This document shows positions 18,171-26,113 of a stretch of 64,000 nt of DNA, piece after piece. Position numbers and translations under genes: made by a program. The notes under the pieces were generated by a model, which saw nothing but the letters and a program-made list of their open reading frames with translations, searched no databases and had not been told where the DNA came from. Within the stretch, counting starts at the first letter, position 1. Each line of letters opens with the position of its first letter. The stretch lies in NCBI RefSeq assembly GCF_003664585.1, contig NZ_RCHI01000004.1, positions 186,001 to 250,000 on the forward strand. The letters are read 5' to 3'. Origin of the DNA: Paenirhodobacter hankyongi (GTDB lineage: Bacteria > Pseudomonadota > Alphaproteobacteria > Rhodobacterales > Rhodobacteraceae).

Positions 18171-19004
18171 TCAGGACTGCCGGCGGGCGGAAAGCCAGCG
18201 CGACCAGCTCTCGGGCGAGCCGCCGAAGGCGTTGATGTCGACATTGCCGCCCACGCCCGGCACCACACCGGTGCCGGTGTATTGCCAGAACGACCAGTCC
18301 TCGCCCGGATAGCGCTCGGACGGGTGCGCGGCGACGGTGCGCAGCCAGAACTCGGCCCCCTGCATCTGGCCGAGGTCATTGTCGGCGTAGAAGTCGGGCG
18401 TGGTGTAGATCACCGGCAGCGTGCCGTAATGTTTGTTCAGGATATTGACGAATCGCGCCATCTCGCTGCGCACGGTCTGCGGGTCCGGCTGGCGCTTGCA
18501 CGAGGACTGGTGGTTCCACTCGATGTCGAGCACGGGCGGCAGGTCGCCCGGCACATGCGGCACGTTCTGCATGAACCACTTCGCCTGCTCCTCGGGGGTG
18601 CGGCAGAAGTAGTAGAAGTGATAGGCGCCGACCGGCACCCCCGCAGCGCGCGCCTGCGGGGCGTTGGCGGAGAAGCCCGGGTCGATGTGGTCGCCGCCCT
18701 CGGTCGCCTTCAGCCAGGCGAAGCTGACACCGGCATTGCGCGCGGTCGACCAGTCGATCATCCCCTGATAGCGCGCCGCGTCGATGCCGTGCACCGAGTA
18801 GAGCGCCGGCACCAGACCGTCCCATTCATGCGGCGAGGTATCGCCGAAGCGCGAGGGCAGGCCCGAGGCGCTGAACGCCGCCGCATTCAGCTTGTCGGGT
18901 GCCATCAGCCGGCCCCGGCTCGGCGCGCTGTCGCGCCCGCCACCACAGGCGGTCAGCGCCACGGCCGACACGCCCATCATCATCCACGCAAGATACTGCC
19001 CCAT
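18171..19004 (-). CDS. GH25-family lysozyme-like lipoprotein
   Basis: A 277-aa protein with a lipobox (VALTAC, Cys near residue 20), so it is probably anchored by lipid outside the inner membrane. The GH25 muramidase fold is visible from about 70: GIDAARYQGMIDW, FAWLKATEGGDHIDPGF, AGVPVGAYHFYYF, the catalytic DIEW, and WSFWQYTGTG near the end. GH25 enzymes cleave the MurNAc-GlcNAc bond of peptidoglycan. An AAGGAGG ribosome site precedes the start. Such enzymes in Gram-negatives can remodel the wall; the exact use here is unknown. Confidence 0.88.
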   Translation of the reverse strand: MGQYLAWMMMGVSAVALTACGGGRDSAPSRGRLMAPDKLNAAAFSASGLPSRFGDTSPHEWDGLVPALYSVHGIDAARYQGMIDWSTARNAGVSFAWLKATEGGDHIDPGFSANAPQARAAGVPVGAYHFYYFCRTPEEQAKWFMQNVPHVPGDLPPVLDIEWNHQSSCKRQPDPQTVRSEMARFVNILNKHYGTLPVIYTTPDFYADNDLGQMQGAEFWLRTVAAHPSERYPGEDWSFWQYTGTGVVPGVGGNVDINAFGGSPESWSRWLSARRQS

Positions 19005-19037
19005 CTGCGCCTCCTTTGTTTTTTGACAGAGTCGCGC

Positions 19038-19070
19038 AAAAACGCCCGGCTGTCACGGGGGCAGCCGGGC
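19038..19070 (-). terminator. Rho-independent terminator of the EF-hand gene
   Basis: Read on the minus strand, a perfect 9-bp stem (19062-19070 with 19044-19052) is followed by five T residues (19042-19038). A further 12-bp inverted repeat (19031-19042 with 19083-19094) encloses it. Confidence 0.85.
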
Positions 19071-19099
19071 GGGGTCAGCGGATTTTTGCGCGACGGTGC

Positions 19100-19636
19100 T
19101 CAGTTGCCGCGGCCGAAGTCTGCCGTGGTCAGCACGCCGTCACGGTTGCGGTCGCGCATGGCGAACCAGACATCGGTGCCGGCGATGAATTCATCGCGGG
19201 TGATGGTGCCATCCCGATTCGCGTCGAACATGCGCAACCCGTCCTCGGCCGGGCGGGTCAGGCCTTGGCCCACGGCGCCCTGCTGCCGGCCCGGCCCCAT
19301 GCCCTGGCCGTTGCCGGGTCCCTTGCCGGGGCCACGGCCGGCCGGCGGGGTCATGCCGTCGGGCATCTGGTGGCCCGGGCCCATGCCGGCCTCAAGCTGC
19401 GCCAGCTTGTGCTCGTCCATGCCCTTGATCTCCTCCTCCGAGTAGCTGCCGTTGCTGTCGGTGTCGAACATGTCGAAGATGTTGCCGCGCTGCTCGCGGG
19501 CCTCGGCAAGGGAGACCTCACCGTTTCCGTCAAGATCCCACTGCGTCATGAACTGCTCGCCGGGGGTGACGGTCTGAGCCTGTGCCGCGCCGGCAAGAAG
19601 GGCGAGAGCGGCGGTAAGGGAGAGAAGGCGTTGCAT
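19100..19636 (-). CDS. Exported EF-hand protein with four calcium-binding loops
   Basis: A 178-aa protein with a signal peptide (MQRLLSLTAALALLAGAAQA). Four canonical 12-residue EF loops are readable: DLDGNGEVSLAE (34-45), DTDSNGSYSEEE (58-69), DANRDGTITRDE (138-149) and DRNRDGVLTTAD (162-173). The pairs are separated by a flexible Gly/Pro/Met/Gln-rich linker (about 84-125). It probably binds calcium in the periplasm; the partner is unknown. The ATG at 19636 follows an AAAGGA ribosome site. The gene lies between two terminators and so is its own unit. Confidence 0.88.
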   Translation of the reverse strand: MQRLLSLTAALALLAGAAQAQTVTPGEQFMTQWDLDGNGEVSLAEAREQRGNIFDMFDTDSNGSYSEEEIKGMDEHKLAQLEAGMGPGHQMPDGMTPPAGRGPGKGPGNGQGMGPGRQQGAVGQGLTRPAEDGLRMFDANRDGTITRDEFIAGTDVWFAMRDRNRDGVLTTADFGRGN

Positions 19637-19670
19637 GATCTGCGTCCTTTCATCAATCGCTTGCCTGAAA

Positions 19671-19703
19671 AACGCGAGGGCCCGCAACTTCCGTCGCGGG
19701 CCC
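19671..19703 (-). terminator. Rho-independent terminator of the AhpD-like gene
   Basis: On the minus strand an 8-bp stem GGGCCCGC/GCGGGCCC (19703-19678) is followed by TCGCGTTTTTC. It separates the AhpD-like gene from the EF-hand gene. Confidence 0.8.
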
Positions 19704-19726
19704 GTCGATTTTCCGGGGAAGGGGGC

Positions 19727-20068
19727 TCAGGCCTTGGCGGCGAGCTCGTCCCAGCAGCCAAGCGCATGGCCCGCATACATCACGCCCGGGCCACCCCCCA
19801 TCTGGATCGCCATCGCCAGCACGTCGCCCAGCTCCTCGCGGGTGGCGCCGGCTTTCATCAGCGCTTCGGTGTGGAACATGATGCACGGCTCGCAGCGCAG
19901 CACCACGGCCATGCCGAGGGCGACGAATTCCTTCGTCTTGAGGTCGAGCTCGCCATTGTCCTTCACCGCCTTCGACAGCGTGCCGAAGCCCTGCATCGCG
20001 TCGGGGATGAGCTTGCTCATCACCCGCAGCTCGCCGCGCATGTCGTCGATTTTCACCTTGTAGCTCAT
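19727..20068 (-). CDS. Carboxymuconolactone decarboxylase/AhpD-family protein
   Basis: A 113-aa all-helical protein of the CMD family. It contains the AhpD-type motif CEPCIMFHTEA, so redox-active cysteines and the following His are present; this favours an alkylhydroperoxidase-like redox role over lactone decarboxylation. GATREELGDVLAMAIQMGGGPG is the usual C-terminal family segment. CAGGAGAA precedes the start. It has its own terminator and no obvious operon partner. Confidence 0.87.
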   Translation of the reverse strand: MSYKVKIDDMRGELRVMSKLIPDAMQGFGTLSKAVKDNGELDLKTKEFVALGMAVVLRCEPCIMFHTEALMKAGATREELGDVLAMAIQMGGGPGVMYAGHALGCWDELAAKA

Positions 20069-20221
20069 GGGGTTCTCCTGTTCACGTTCTGGCGTGCAGG
20101 TGCCATGGCCGCGGGTGGGCGGCCTTGATTTGCATCAATCATCTGCGAATTTCGGAATGTGTTGCCGTCTGACGCCGCGTCGCAGCAGAGGCCACGGCGC
20201 AGCGGTCAGAGGCGGCGGCGC

Positions 20222-20911
20222 TCAGCGCCGCGCGAGGCGGTGGAAGAGATGGGTGAAGGCCGCGGCGCCGACCACCGGCACCACCAGGTTCAGCACCGGG
20301 ATCGACAGCGGCAGCGCCATCAGCGCGCCGGTCGCCCAGACGGTGGCGCGATTGCGCTCGTAGAGCGCGCGGGCCGCCCCGCGATCCATCCGCCGCAGCG
20401 AGGCCATCTGGAAATACTCGCGCCCGAGCAGATAGCCGTTCATCCCGAAGAACAGCAGCGGCGCGAAGGGGATGACGAAGGGATAGATCATCAGCGCCAG
20501 AAGGTTCGCGACGATGATGACGCCGAAGAAGCGCAGGGTGTCGCCCAGCCCCTCGAGGAAGCTCAGCTGCCGCACCTCGGGCAGGCTCGGGTAATGCTCC
20601 TTCTCCACCAGCTCGGCCACGTCCTCGAGGAAGAAGCCGGTGAAGGCCGAGGCGACGGGCACCATCAGGAACATCGAGGCGAACATCATCAGCCCGAGCG
20701 TCGCCCAGTCGGCGGCGGTGCGCAGCCAGGTGACGGTGCCGATCCAGGGCAGGGTGATGGTGTCGGGCAGCACCCAGCCCATCACCCAAAGCAGCGCGAA
20801 ATAGAGCGCGACGAAAAGGCCGAGCGACAGGGCCACGCCCAAGCCCACGATCTTCAGGGCGCCGGGGCGGAACAGATCCTCCCAGCCCCGCAGGAAGACG
20901 GAAACGATCAT
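20222..20911 (-). CDS. CysZ/EI24-family membrane protein
   Basis: A 229-aa inner-membrane protein of the CysZ-like EI24 family with four or more hydrophobic segments (about 15-45, 65-85, 125-160, 190-225). A family hallmark is YPFVIPFAPLLFFGMNGYLLGREYFQ. CysZ proteins take up sulfate for cysteine synthesis, but many EI24 relatives are uncharacterised. ATG 20911 overlaps the upstream nitroreductase stop (ATGA). A longer reading frame starting at 21007 is not supported. Confidence 0.85.
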   Translation of the reverse strand: MIVSVFLRGWEDLFRPGALKIVGLGVALSLGLFVALYFALLWVMGWVLPDTITLPWIGTVTWLRTAADWATLGLMMFASMFLMVPVASAFTGFFLEDVAELVEKEHYPSLPEVRQLSFLEGLGDTLRFFGVIIVANLLALMIYPFVIPFAPLLFFGMNGYLLGREYFQMASLRRMDRGAARALYERNRATVWATGALMALPLSIPVLNLVVPVVGAAAFTHLFHRLARR

Positions 20912-21513
20912 GCGGAAACCCAGGTGACGGCGGTGGCAAGGTCGGGGCGGGGGCGTTCGGGGGGGGCGACGGTCCCGGTGCCGATATGGACATAGCCCGC
21001 GACCCATTCGCCGGGGGCGAGGTCGAGGGCGGGGCCGGCAAAGCCCAGATCATGCGCGACCCAGCCGGTGAGCCAGCCCGCGCCCCAGCCCGCGGCGAGC
21101 GCCGCATTCACCAGGCTGACACCCAGGGCACCGACCGAAAGCGTCTGCTCGATCGCGGGCACCTTGTCGGTCGGGCGCGGCACGGCAATGATCGCGATGC
21201 AGAGCGGGCTTTGCGCGAATTGCCCGACGCCCTTCGCGGCGTCGCGTTCGGGGATCGCATGGGCCTCGGCATAGCTGCCGGCGGCGGCGGCAAGCCGCTC
21301 GAGTGCAGGACGTTCGAGCACGATCAGCCGCCAGGGTTCGAGCTTGCCGTGATCGGGCACGCGCAGCCCGGCGGTCAGGATCTCGGTCAGCGCGGCGCGG
21401 TCGGGGGCGGGCGCCAGCAGCGTCTTCGGCGGCCGCGAGCGGCGGGTGAGCAGGAAGCGCAGCGCCTCCTCGTTGCGCGTGGCGGGATTGACGGTGCCCG
21501 GGGCGATGTCCAT
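20908..21513 (-). CDS. Nitroreductase-family FMN oxidoreductase
   Basis: A 201-aa protein of the small YdjA-like nitroreductase branch, expected to bind FMN as a dimer and reduce nitro compounds or quinones with NAD(P)H. Family marks are RFLLTRRSRPPKTL, LRVPDHGKLEPWRLIV and ALGVSLVNAALAAGWGAGW. The start at 21513 is supported by AGAAGGAG at a good distance. It overlaps the CysZ-like gene by 4 bases and is translated first, so the two form an operon. Confidence 0.88.
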   Translation of the reverse strand: MDIAPGTVNPATRNEEALRFLLTRRSRPPKTLLAPAPDRAALTEILTAGLRVPDHGKLEPWRLIVLERPALERLAAAAGSYAEAHAIPERDAAKGVGQFAQSPLCIAIIAVPRPTDKVPAIEQTLSVGALGVSLVNAALAAGWGAGWLTGWVAHDLGFAGPALDLAPGEWVAGYVHIGTGTVAPPERPRPDLATAVTWVSA

Positions 21514-21614
21514 CGCGGATCTCCTTCTGCTGTTTCCCCATATCGGCGCGGAAAACGTCGATTGCAACGCTGCGGCGGACTTTTCCGCGCGCGTCTGGGC
21601 GGTTAGGAAGGGGC

Positions 21615-21863
21615 ATGACCGATCTTGCCCATCTTGCCGTGCCCGGCACGGAAATCGCCCTGCGGGTGACGCCCAAGGCCTCGCGCAACGCGATCGTCGC
21701 GGCGGAAGACGGGCTGCGCGCCTATGTCACCGTCGCGCCCGAGGACGGCAAGGCGAATGCGGCGGTGGCAAAGCTGCTGGCCAAGGCGCTGGGCGTCGCC
21801 AAGACCCGCCTCACCCTCGTGCGCGGGCAGACCGCGCGCGACAAGGTGTTCCGGCTCGACTGA
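21615..21863 (+). CDS. DUF167/YggU-family protein
   Basis: An 82-aa member of the widely conserved but uncharacterised YggU family. The family core VTPKASRNAIV and EDGKANAAVAKLLAKALGV, then RGQTARDKVFRLD, is complete. GGAAGGGG precedes ATG 21615. It is divergent from the nitroreductase and convergent with the next small gene, separated by a palindrome of the dispersed-repeat type. Confidence 0.88.
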   Translation: MTDLAHLAVPGTEIALRVTPKASRNAIVAAEDGLRAYVTVAPEDGKANAAVAKLLAKALGVAKTRLTLVRGQTARDKVFRLD

Positions 21864-21868
21864 GGCGC

Positions 21869-21887
21869 AAGGGGGCAGCGCCCCCTT
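21869..21887. repeat. Palindrome of the dispersed element, copy D (partial)
   Basis: A stem AAGGGGGC/GCCCCCTT with an AGC loop matches the palindromic module of copies A and B. The AATACCTCGGGG module is missing; only TTACTTCTT follows. It sits between convergent genes and includes part of the TAA stop of the 86-aa gene, so it may be a shared terminator. Confidence 0.6.
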
Positions 21888-22146
21888 ACTTCTTGTCGGT
21901 CTTCTCGGTCGCGCGCAGCCGGTAGACGCCTTCAGGCAGGTTCAGCGCCGCGGCAAGCTCGCGCAGCTGGGCATGCGAGAAGACGATCCGGTGCACCGCC
22001 TCGGTCTGGTCGTCGACCTGCTCGAGCACCACGCAATCCTCGAAGGACTGGATGGTGATGTCTTCCTGCAGGTAGTCGCGCGGATCGTCGCCCTCGTCGA
22101 CGAGGGTGATCACGGTGGCGTCGAATTCGTGCTCGATGGTGAACAT
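21886..22146 (-). CDS. Conserved small acidic protein, function unknown
   Basis: An 86-aa cytosolic protein that I do not recognise by family. It is acidic in the middle (VDEGDDPRDYLQED) and ends in a basic tail (RATEKTDKK). Pattern VFSHAQLRELAAALNLPEGVYRL suggests a small alpha/beta fold. There is no signal peptide or membrane segment. Codon use matches its neighbours and it faces YggU convergently. The ribosome site is weak. Confidence 0.6.
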   Translation of the reverse strand: MFTIEHEFDATVITLVDEGDDPRDYLQEDITIQSFEDCVVLEQVDDQTEAVHRIVFSHAQLRELAAALNLPEGVYRLRATEKTDKK

Positions 22147-22287
22147 GGGATCATGCTAGCGCGCCGCGCCGCGGCGGGGAAGGGCAAACATTTCGGTGAG
22201 GGTGCGGCATGGGCTTTGCGCGCGCGGCGGCGGTGGCTAAGGTGGCACGGTTGGCGTGCCATGTGGCACGCCCCTCGGGCCCTGATC

Positions 22288-23034
22288 ATGCTGCATTCCC
22301 TTGGCCGTCCGCTGGCGGTCCTTCTCGCGATCCTCACCCTGGCGGCCTGCGAGGCGCCGCAGCCCGTCGGCACGCGCCCGGCGCCGGTCGCCTCGGTCGC
22401 CGCGGTGGTGCCGCCGCGGCTGACCGCCCGCGAGGCGGCCACGAATTTCATCTCCGTGGCCGAGGCGATGGAGCCGCGAATCGAGGCGGAATGCCGTGCC
22501 CGCACCCATGGCACCCGCGATTGCGATTATCGCATCATGGTCGACGATCGCCCCGACCGTTCGCCCAATGCCTTCCAGACGGTGGACAAGTCGGGCCATC
22601 CGGTCGTCGCCTTCAACCTCGCGCTGGTCGCCGAGGCGCGCAATGCCGACGAGCTGGCCTTCGTCATGGGCCACGAGGCGGCGCATCACATCCTTGGCCA
22701 CCTGCAATCGAAGAGCGAGGATGCCGCGGCGGGGGCGATGATCATGGGGGTGCTGGCGGCCGCCTCGGGCGCCGACGCGACGCAGATTTCCCACGCGCAG
22801 GACATCGGCGCCACGGTCGGCAGCCGGGCCTATTCCAAGGATTACGAGCTGCAGGCCGACCGGCTTGGCACGATCATCACCTGGGACGCGGGCTATGACC
22901 CGCTGAACGGGGCGCAGTTCTTCGCCCGCATCCCCGATCCCGGCGACGTGTTCCTGGGCTCGCATCCGGCGAATGCCTTGCGCATCGACGTGGTGCGCGC
23001 GACCGTGGCCGAGCTGCGCAGCGGCCGGATCTGA
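22288..23034 (+). CDS. M48-family metalloprotease lipoprotein
   Basis: A 248-aa protein with a lipoprotein signal (LTLAAC, Cys at about 21) and the zinc motif HEAAHHILGH near 134. The third ligand Glu is expected in KDYELQADRLG. Family members such as BepA/LoiP act on envelope proteins; this one is shorter and lacks TPR repeats. ATG 22288 is chosen because it puts the signal peptide at the N-terminus; ATG 22261 in the same frame is possible and neither has a clear ribosome site. Confidence 0.85.
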   Translation: MLHSLGRPLAVLLAILTLAACEAPQPVGTRPAPVASVAAVVPPRLTAREAATNFISVAEAMEPRIEAECRARTHGTRDCDYRIMVDDRPDRSPNAFQTVDKSGHPVVAFNLALVAEARNADELAFVMGHEAAHHILGHLQSKSEDAAAGAMIMGVLAAASGADATQISHAQDIGATVGSRAYSKDYELQADRLGTIITWDAGYDPLNGAQFFARIPDPGDVFLGSHPANALRIDVVRATVAELRSGRI

Positions 23035-23131
23035 ACCACTTGCGGGCGGGGCAGGAGGCTTGATCTGAATCATGGCGCCGCGCGGGGCTTTCCCGCACCG
23101 TCCGGACACTCCAGCCGGAAAGGAAAGGCCC

Positions 23132-23446
23132 ATGTTCGGATTGAAGACTCTCAACCGCCACGCCGCTCTGGTGAACCGCATGGCCCAGGTTCTGGGCGTC
23201 GACCTGACCGAGGCGATGGGCAGGGGCAAACTCTCCGGCGAGGACTGGCGCGAGGCGGTGGTGCGCTGCACCGGCTGCACGGCGCCCGAGGCCTGCACGG
23301 TCTGGCTGTCCGAACGCCCTGCCCCCGAGGATGCCGAGGGGGTCGCGGCTGCGGCTGCCCCGCATTACTGCAACAACCGGCTGATGCTGGCGCGCCTGCG
23401 CGACGCGATCGCGCAGGACGACGGGGCCGCCTGCGCGGCCGAGTGA
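23132..23446 (+). CDS. DUF6455-like cysteine-containing protein, first of a pair
   Basis: A 104-aa cytosolic protein. It shares with the next gene the pattern MAQVLGVDL..AMGRGKLS..VVRCTGCTAPEACTVWL and a later Cys followed by LMLARLR (YCNNRLMLARLRDA). The cysteines (C-x2-C-x5-C plus one) suggest a metal or iron-sulfur site, but no function is known to me. The start follows GGAAAGGAAAGG. The next gene begins 12 bases after its stop, so both are one unit. Confidence 0.72.
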   Translation: MFGLKTLNRHAALVNRMAQVLGVDLTEAMGRGKLSGEDWREAVVRCTGCTAPEACTVWLSERPAPEDAEGVAAAAAPHYCNNRLMLARLRDAIAQDDGAACAAE

Positions 23447-23458
23447 GCGGAGGGTCCG

Positions 23459-23719
23459 ATGGGCATTCAGGGAGGGCTCGATCTGCATTTCTGGATCACC
23501 CGCGGCATGGCCCGCCGGATGGGGGTGAACCTGAACGCGGCGATGCAGGAGGGGCGGCTGAGCCAGGCCGATCTGGCGCGCATGGTCGAGAGGTGTCGCG
23601 ATTGCCCGGGCGCGCAGGGCTGTCTCGATTTCCTGTCGGAACGCGATGGCCCGGCCGCGCCGGTGCCCGACTGGTGCTGCCACACCGCGGTGCTGGGCCG
23701 GCTGCGCGCCGGGCGCTGA
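23459..23719 (+). CDS. DUF6455-like cysteine-containing protein, second of a pair
   Basis: An 86-aa paralogue of the preceding protein. Matching features are MARRMGVNLNAAMQEGRLS, RCRDCPGAQGCLDFL, and WCCHTAVLGRLRAG. Sequence divergence between the two is high outside the cysteine positions, so the duplication is probably old. GGAGGG precedes the start. It ends 4 bases before the convergent DUF1467 gene. Confidence 0.72.
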   Translation: MGIQGGLDLHFWITRGMARRMGVNLNAAMQEGRLSQADLARMVERCRDCPGAQGCLDFLSERDGPAAPVPDWCCHTAVLGRLRAGR

Positions 23720-23723
23720 GCGC

Positions 23724-23993
23724 TCAGCGGTTAAGCCGGCCGAACCAGTCGAGATCGGCGATCGAGACCGCGCCCGACAGGATCACCGCCGCGATCGCGG
23801 CCCAGATCGGCACGGCGATCAGCGTGGTAACCTTTGCCTTGCGGCCGATCTGCGCATCGGCCGGGGCCGAGGGGGGCGTGCCGGGAACGATCTCGCCCGC
23901 CTCCTCCTGGCTGCGGAAGCGCACGGGCAGCACCACGAAGAACACCATGAACCAGATCACGGCGAAAAGCACGATGCCGCCCGTGAGGTTCAT
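23724..23993 (-). CDS. DUF1467-family membrane protein
   Basis: An 89-aa inner-membrane protein with two hydrophobic helices (about 4-23 and 56-76) separated by a polar loop. The start MNLTGGIVLFAVIWFMVFFVVLPVRFRSQ is typical of DUF1467, an alphaproteobacterial family often found beside methylmalonyl-CoA epimerase. ATG 23993 shares one base with the epimerase stop (TGATG), so the two are translated in series. Its function is unknown. Confidence 0.82.
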   Translation of the reverse strand: MNLTGGIVLFAVIWFMVFFVVLPVRFRSQEEAGEIVPGTPPSAPADAQIGRKAKVTTLIAVPIWAAIAAVILSGAVSIADLDWFGRLNR

Positions 23994-24397
23994 CAGATCT
24001 GTTCCAGTTCGATCAGGCAGCCGTTGAAGTCCTTCGGATGCAGGAACAGCACGGGTTTGCCATGCGCGCCGATCTTCGGCTCGCCGGTGCCCAGGACGCG
24101 CGCGCCGGTGGCCTTCAGCGTGTCGCGCGCGGCGAGGATGTCCTCGACCTCGAAGCACATGTGGTGGATGCCGCCCGAGGGGTTCTTGTCGAGGAAGCCC
24201 TGGATCGGGGAATTCTCGCCGAGCGGATAGAGCAGCTCGATCTTGGTGTTCGGCAGTTCGATGAACACCACGGTGACGCCGTGGTCGGGTTCGTCCTGCG
24301 GCGGGTTCACCTTCGCGCCGAGGGTGTCACGGTATTTCGCCGCCGCCGCCTCGAGGTCGGGCACGGCAATGGCGACATGGTTCAGACGTCCGATCAT
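23993..24397 (-). CDS. mce: Methylmalonyl-CoA epimerase
   Basis: A 134-aa vicinal-oxygen-chelate enzyme that interconverts (2S)- and (2R)-methylmalonyl-CoA in propionyl-CoA catabolism. Metal-ligand regions are LNHVAIAVPDLEAA (His), IELLYPLGENSPI (Glu), GIHHMCFEVEDI (His) and FLHPKDFNGCLIELEQ (Glu). Length fits the family. It is the first gene of a two-gene unit with DUF1467. Confidence 0.92.
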   Translation of the reverse strand: MIGRLNHVAIAVPDLEAAAAKYRDTLGAKVNPPQDEPDHGVTVVFIELPNTKIELLYPLGENSPIQGFLDKNPSGGIHHMCFEVEDILAARDTLKATGARVLGTGEPKIGAHGKPVLFLHPKDFNGCLIELEQI

Positions 24398-24535
24398 GGC
24401 TTCCTCCGTTCGGTTTCCTTGGGCATAGGGGCGCCCGCGGCTTCATGCAAGCGTCGCGTGGCGGACTTAACCGGCCGTTAGGCGAAATCGGCTCTAGTGG
24501 GCGGGACCGCGATTCCTTGCCCGGGGATGACGCCG

Positions 24536-25243
24536 ATGCCCGACACCATGAGCCCCTGCCTGCCCGCCGGCCCGCCAAGCTGGGCGCGCCCGCTGTTCGG
24601 GCTGACCGTGCTGGTGGTCGAGGACAGCCGCTTCGCCTCCGAGGCGCTGCGCCTGATGTGCGTGCGCTCGGGCGCGCGGATCCGTCGCGCCGATTGCCTG
24701 CGGGCGGCGCGGCGTCATCTGCAGACCTATCGCCCGGCGGTGCTGATCGTCGACATCGGCTTGCCCGACGGCTCGGGGGCCGAGCTGATCGCCGAGGCGA
24801 AGGCGCTGCCCGTGCCGGTGCCGGCGGTGCTGGGACTGTCGGGCGATCCCGCCCGCGCAACCGAGGCGCTGCGCGCCGGCGCGGACGCCTTCTTGCCGAA
24901 ACCTGTGGAAAGTCTGGCGCTGTTCCAGCAGGCCGTGCTGTCGGTGCTGCCCAGCGAGGTGCGCGGCACGGTGCTGCCGCAGGGCGGAGAGGACACCGTC
25001 ACCCCCGATCCGCTGGCCTTGCGCGACGATCTCAGCCACGCGGCCGAGGTGCTGGCCGCGCGCCGCGACGCCGCGGCGACCGGCTATGTCGCGCAATTCG
25101 TCGCGGGGATCGCGCGGGCGACCCATGACGAGGATCTCGAGACCGCGGCCGAGGCCGTGGCGCGGCAGCGGCCCTCGCGCGCGGCAGTGTCGCGCCTGTG
25201 CGGCATCGTGCAGGCGCGGCTCGACCGCGCCGCGGTGTTCTAG
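24536..25243 (+). CDS. Response regulator with an uncharacterised C-terminal helical region
   Basis: A 235-aa protein. Residues 22-140 form a receiver domain with acid pair Glu29-Asp30 (VVED), phospho-acceptor Asp73 in IVDIGLPDGSG, Ser102 in GLSGD and Lys122 in FLPKP. From about 150 the chain is mostly helical (DDLSHAAEVLAARRDAAATGYVAQFV) and shows no DNA-binding or enzyme domain I recognise. No kinase is adjacent. ATG 24536 follows GGGG; ATG 24527 and ATG 24548 are alternatives. Confidence 0.78.
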   Translation: MPDTMSPCLPAGPPSWARPLFGLTVLVVEDSRFASEALRLMCVRSGARIRRADCLRAARRHLQTYRPAVLIVDIGLPDGSGAELIAEAKALPVPVPAVLGLSGDPARATEALRAGADAFLPKPVESLALFQQAVLSVLPSEVRGTVLPQGGEDTVTPDPLALRDDLSHAAEVLAARRDAAATGYVAQFVAGIARATHDEDLETAAEAVARQRPSRAAVSRLCGIVQARLDRAAVF

Positions 25244-25247
25244 ACCC

Positions 25248-25970
25248 TCAGCCAGGCAGGGTTGCCAGCATGGGGTCCGAACTCACCCGCACCAGCCGGG
25301 TCAGATCGGACAGGCGCTCGCGCTGCCGCCCCTCGGCGTCGAAATTCGACGGGTCGAGCCAGGCCTCGAAGGCCGCAAGCAGCGCCGGCCAGTCGCCATC
25401 GGTCGCGGCGAACCAGGCGGTGTCGCGGTTGCGGCCCTTGACGATCGTCGCCTGGCGGAAGGTGCCCTCGTAGCTCAGCCCCAGCCGTTCGGCCGCGCGG
25501 CGCGAGGGCAGGTTGAGCGCGTCGCATTTCCACTCGAAGCGGCGATAGCCCGAGCCGAAGGCCCAGCTCATCAACAGCACCATTGCCTCGGTCGCGGCGC
25601 GGCTGCGCTGCAATTGCGGCGACAGGCAGATATGGCCCAGCTCGATCGTGCCGATCGCCGGGGCGATGCGCAGGAAGGACATGACGCCGCCGGGCGCGCC
25701 GGTCTCGCGGTCGATCACGGTGAAGAAATACGGGTCCGGCAGCGCCGCCATGTCCTTGACCCAGCGGATATAGCCCACTTCCGAAGGGAAGGGGCCATAG
25801 GGCAGGTAATCCCAGATCGCATCATCGGCCGCATTCGCGCGAAAGAGCGCGTGGGCGTGGCGTTCCTCCAGCCGCTCGAGCCGGGCATAGCGGCCCTCGA
25901 GCAGCGTGGCATCGGGGGCGGGCGGTGCCACCCAGTCCGGCAGCGGCGTGCCAAAGTCCTTCGTCGCCAT
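25248..25970 (-). CDS. GNAT-family N-acetyltransferase (RimJ/RimL type)
   Basis: A 240-aa acetyltransferase of the RimJ/RimL-like group. It has LEGRYARLERLEERHAHALF at the N-terminus, IELGHICLSPQLQRSRAATEAM at the acetyl-CoA-binding region and RFEWKCDALNLPSRRAAERLG. Relatives acetylate ribosomal proteins or small molecules; the acceptor is unknown. ATG 25970 is preferred over ATG 25973 for its spacing to GGGGGG. It is convergent with the response regulator, leaving 4 bases between stops. Confidence 0.85.
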   Translation of the reverse strand: MATKDFGTPLPDWVAPPAPDATLLEGRYARLERLEERHAHALFRANAADDAIWDYLPYGPFPSEVGYIRWVKDMAALPDPYFFTVIDRETGAPGGVMSFLRIAPAIGTIELGHICLSPQLQRSRAATEAMVLLMSWAFGSGYRRFEWKCDALNLPSRRAAERLGLSYEGTFRQATIVKGRNRDTAWFAATDGDWPALLAAFEAWLDPSNFDAEGRQRERLSDLTRLVRVSSDPMLATLPG

Positions 25971-26113
25971 CATATCCCCCCGCGTTCGATGTCCTTCGCG
26001 GCCACGCTAGCCTGCCGCGCCGGCCTCCGCAATTGCCGCCAAAGGGTGCGAATGGCTCCCGATTGCTGCCGCAATCGGACGCGAAACAGGGCAGACAGCC
26101 AGAGGAGCCGCCC

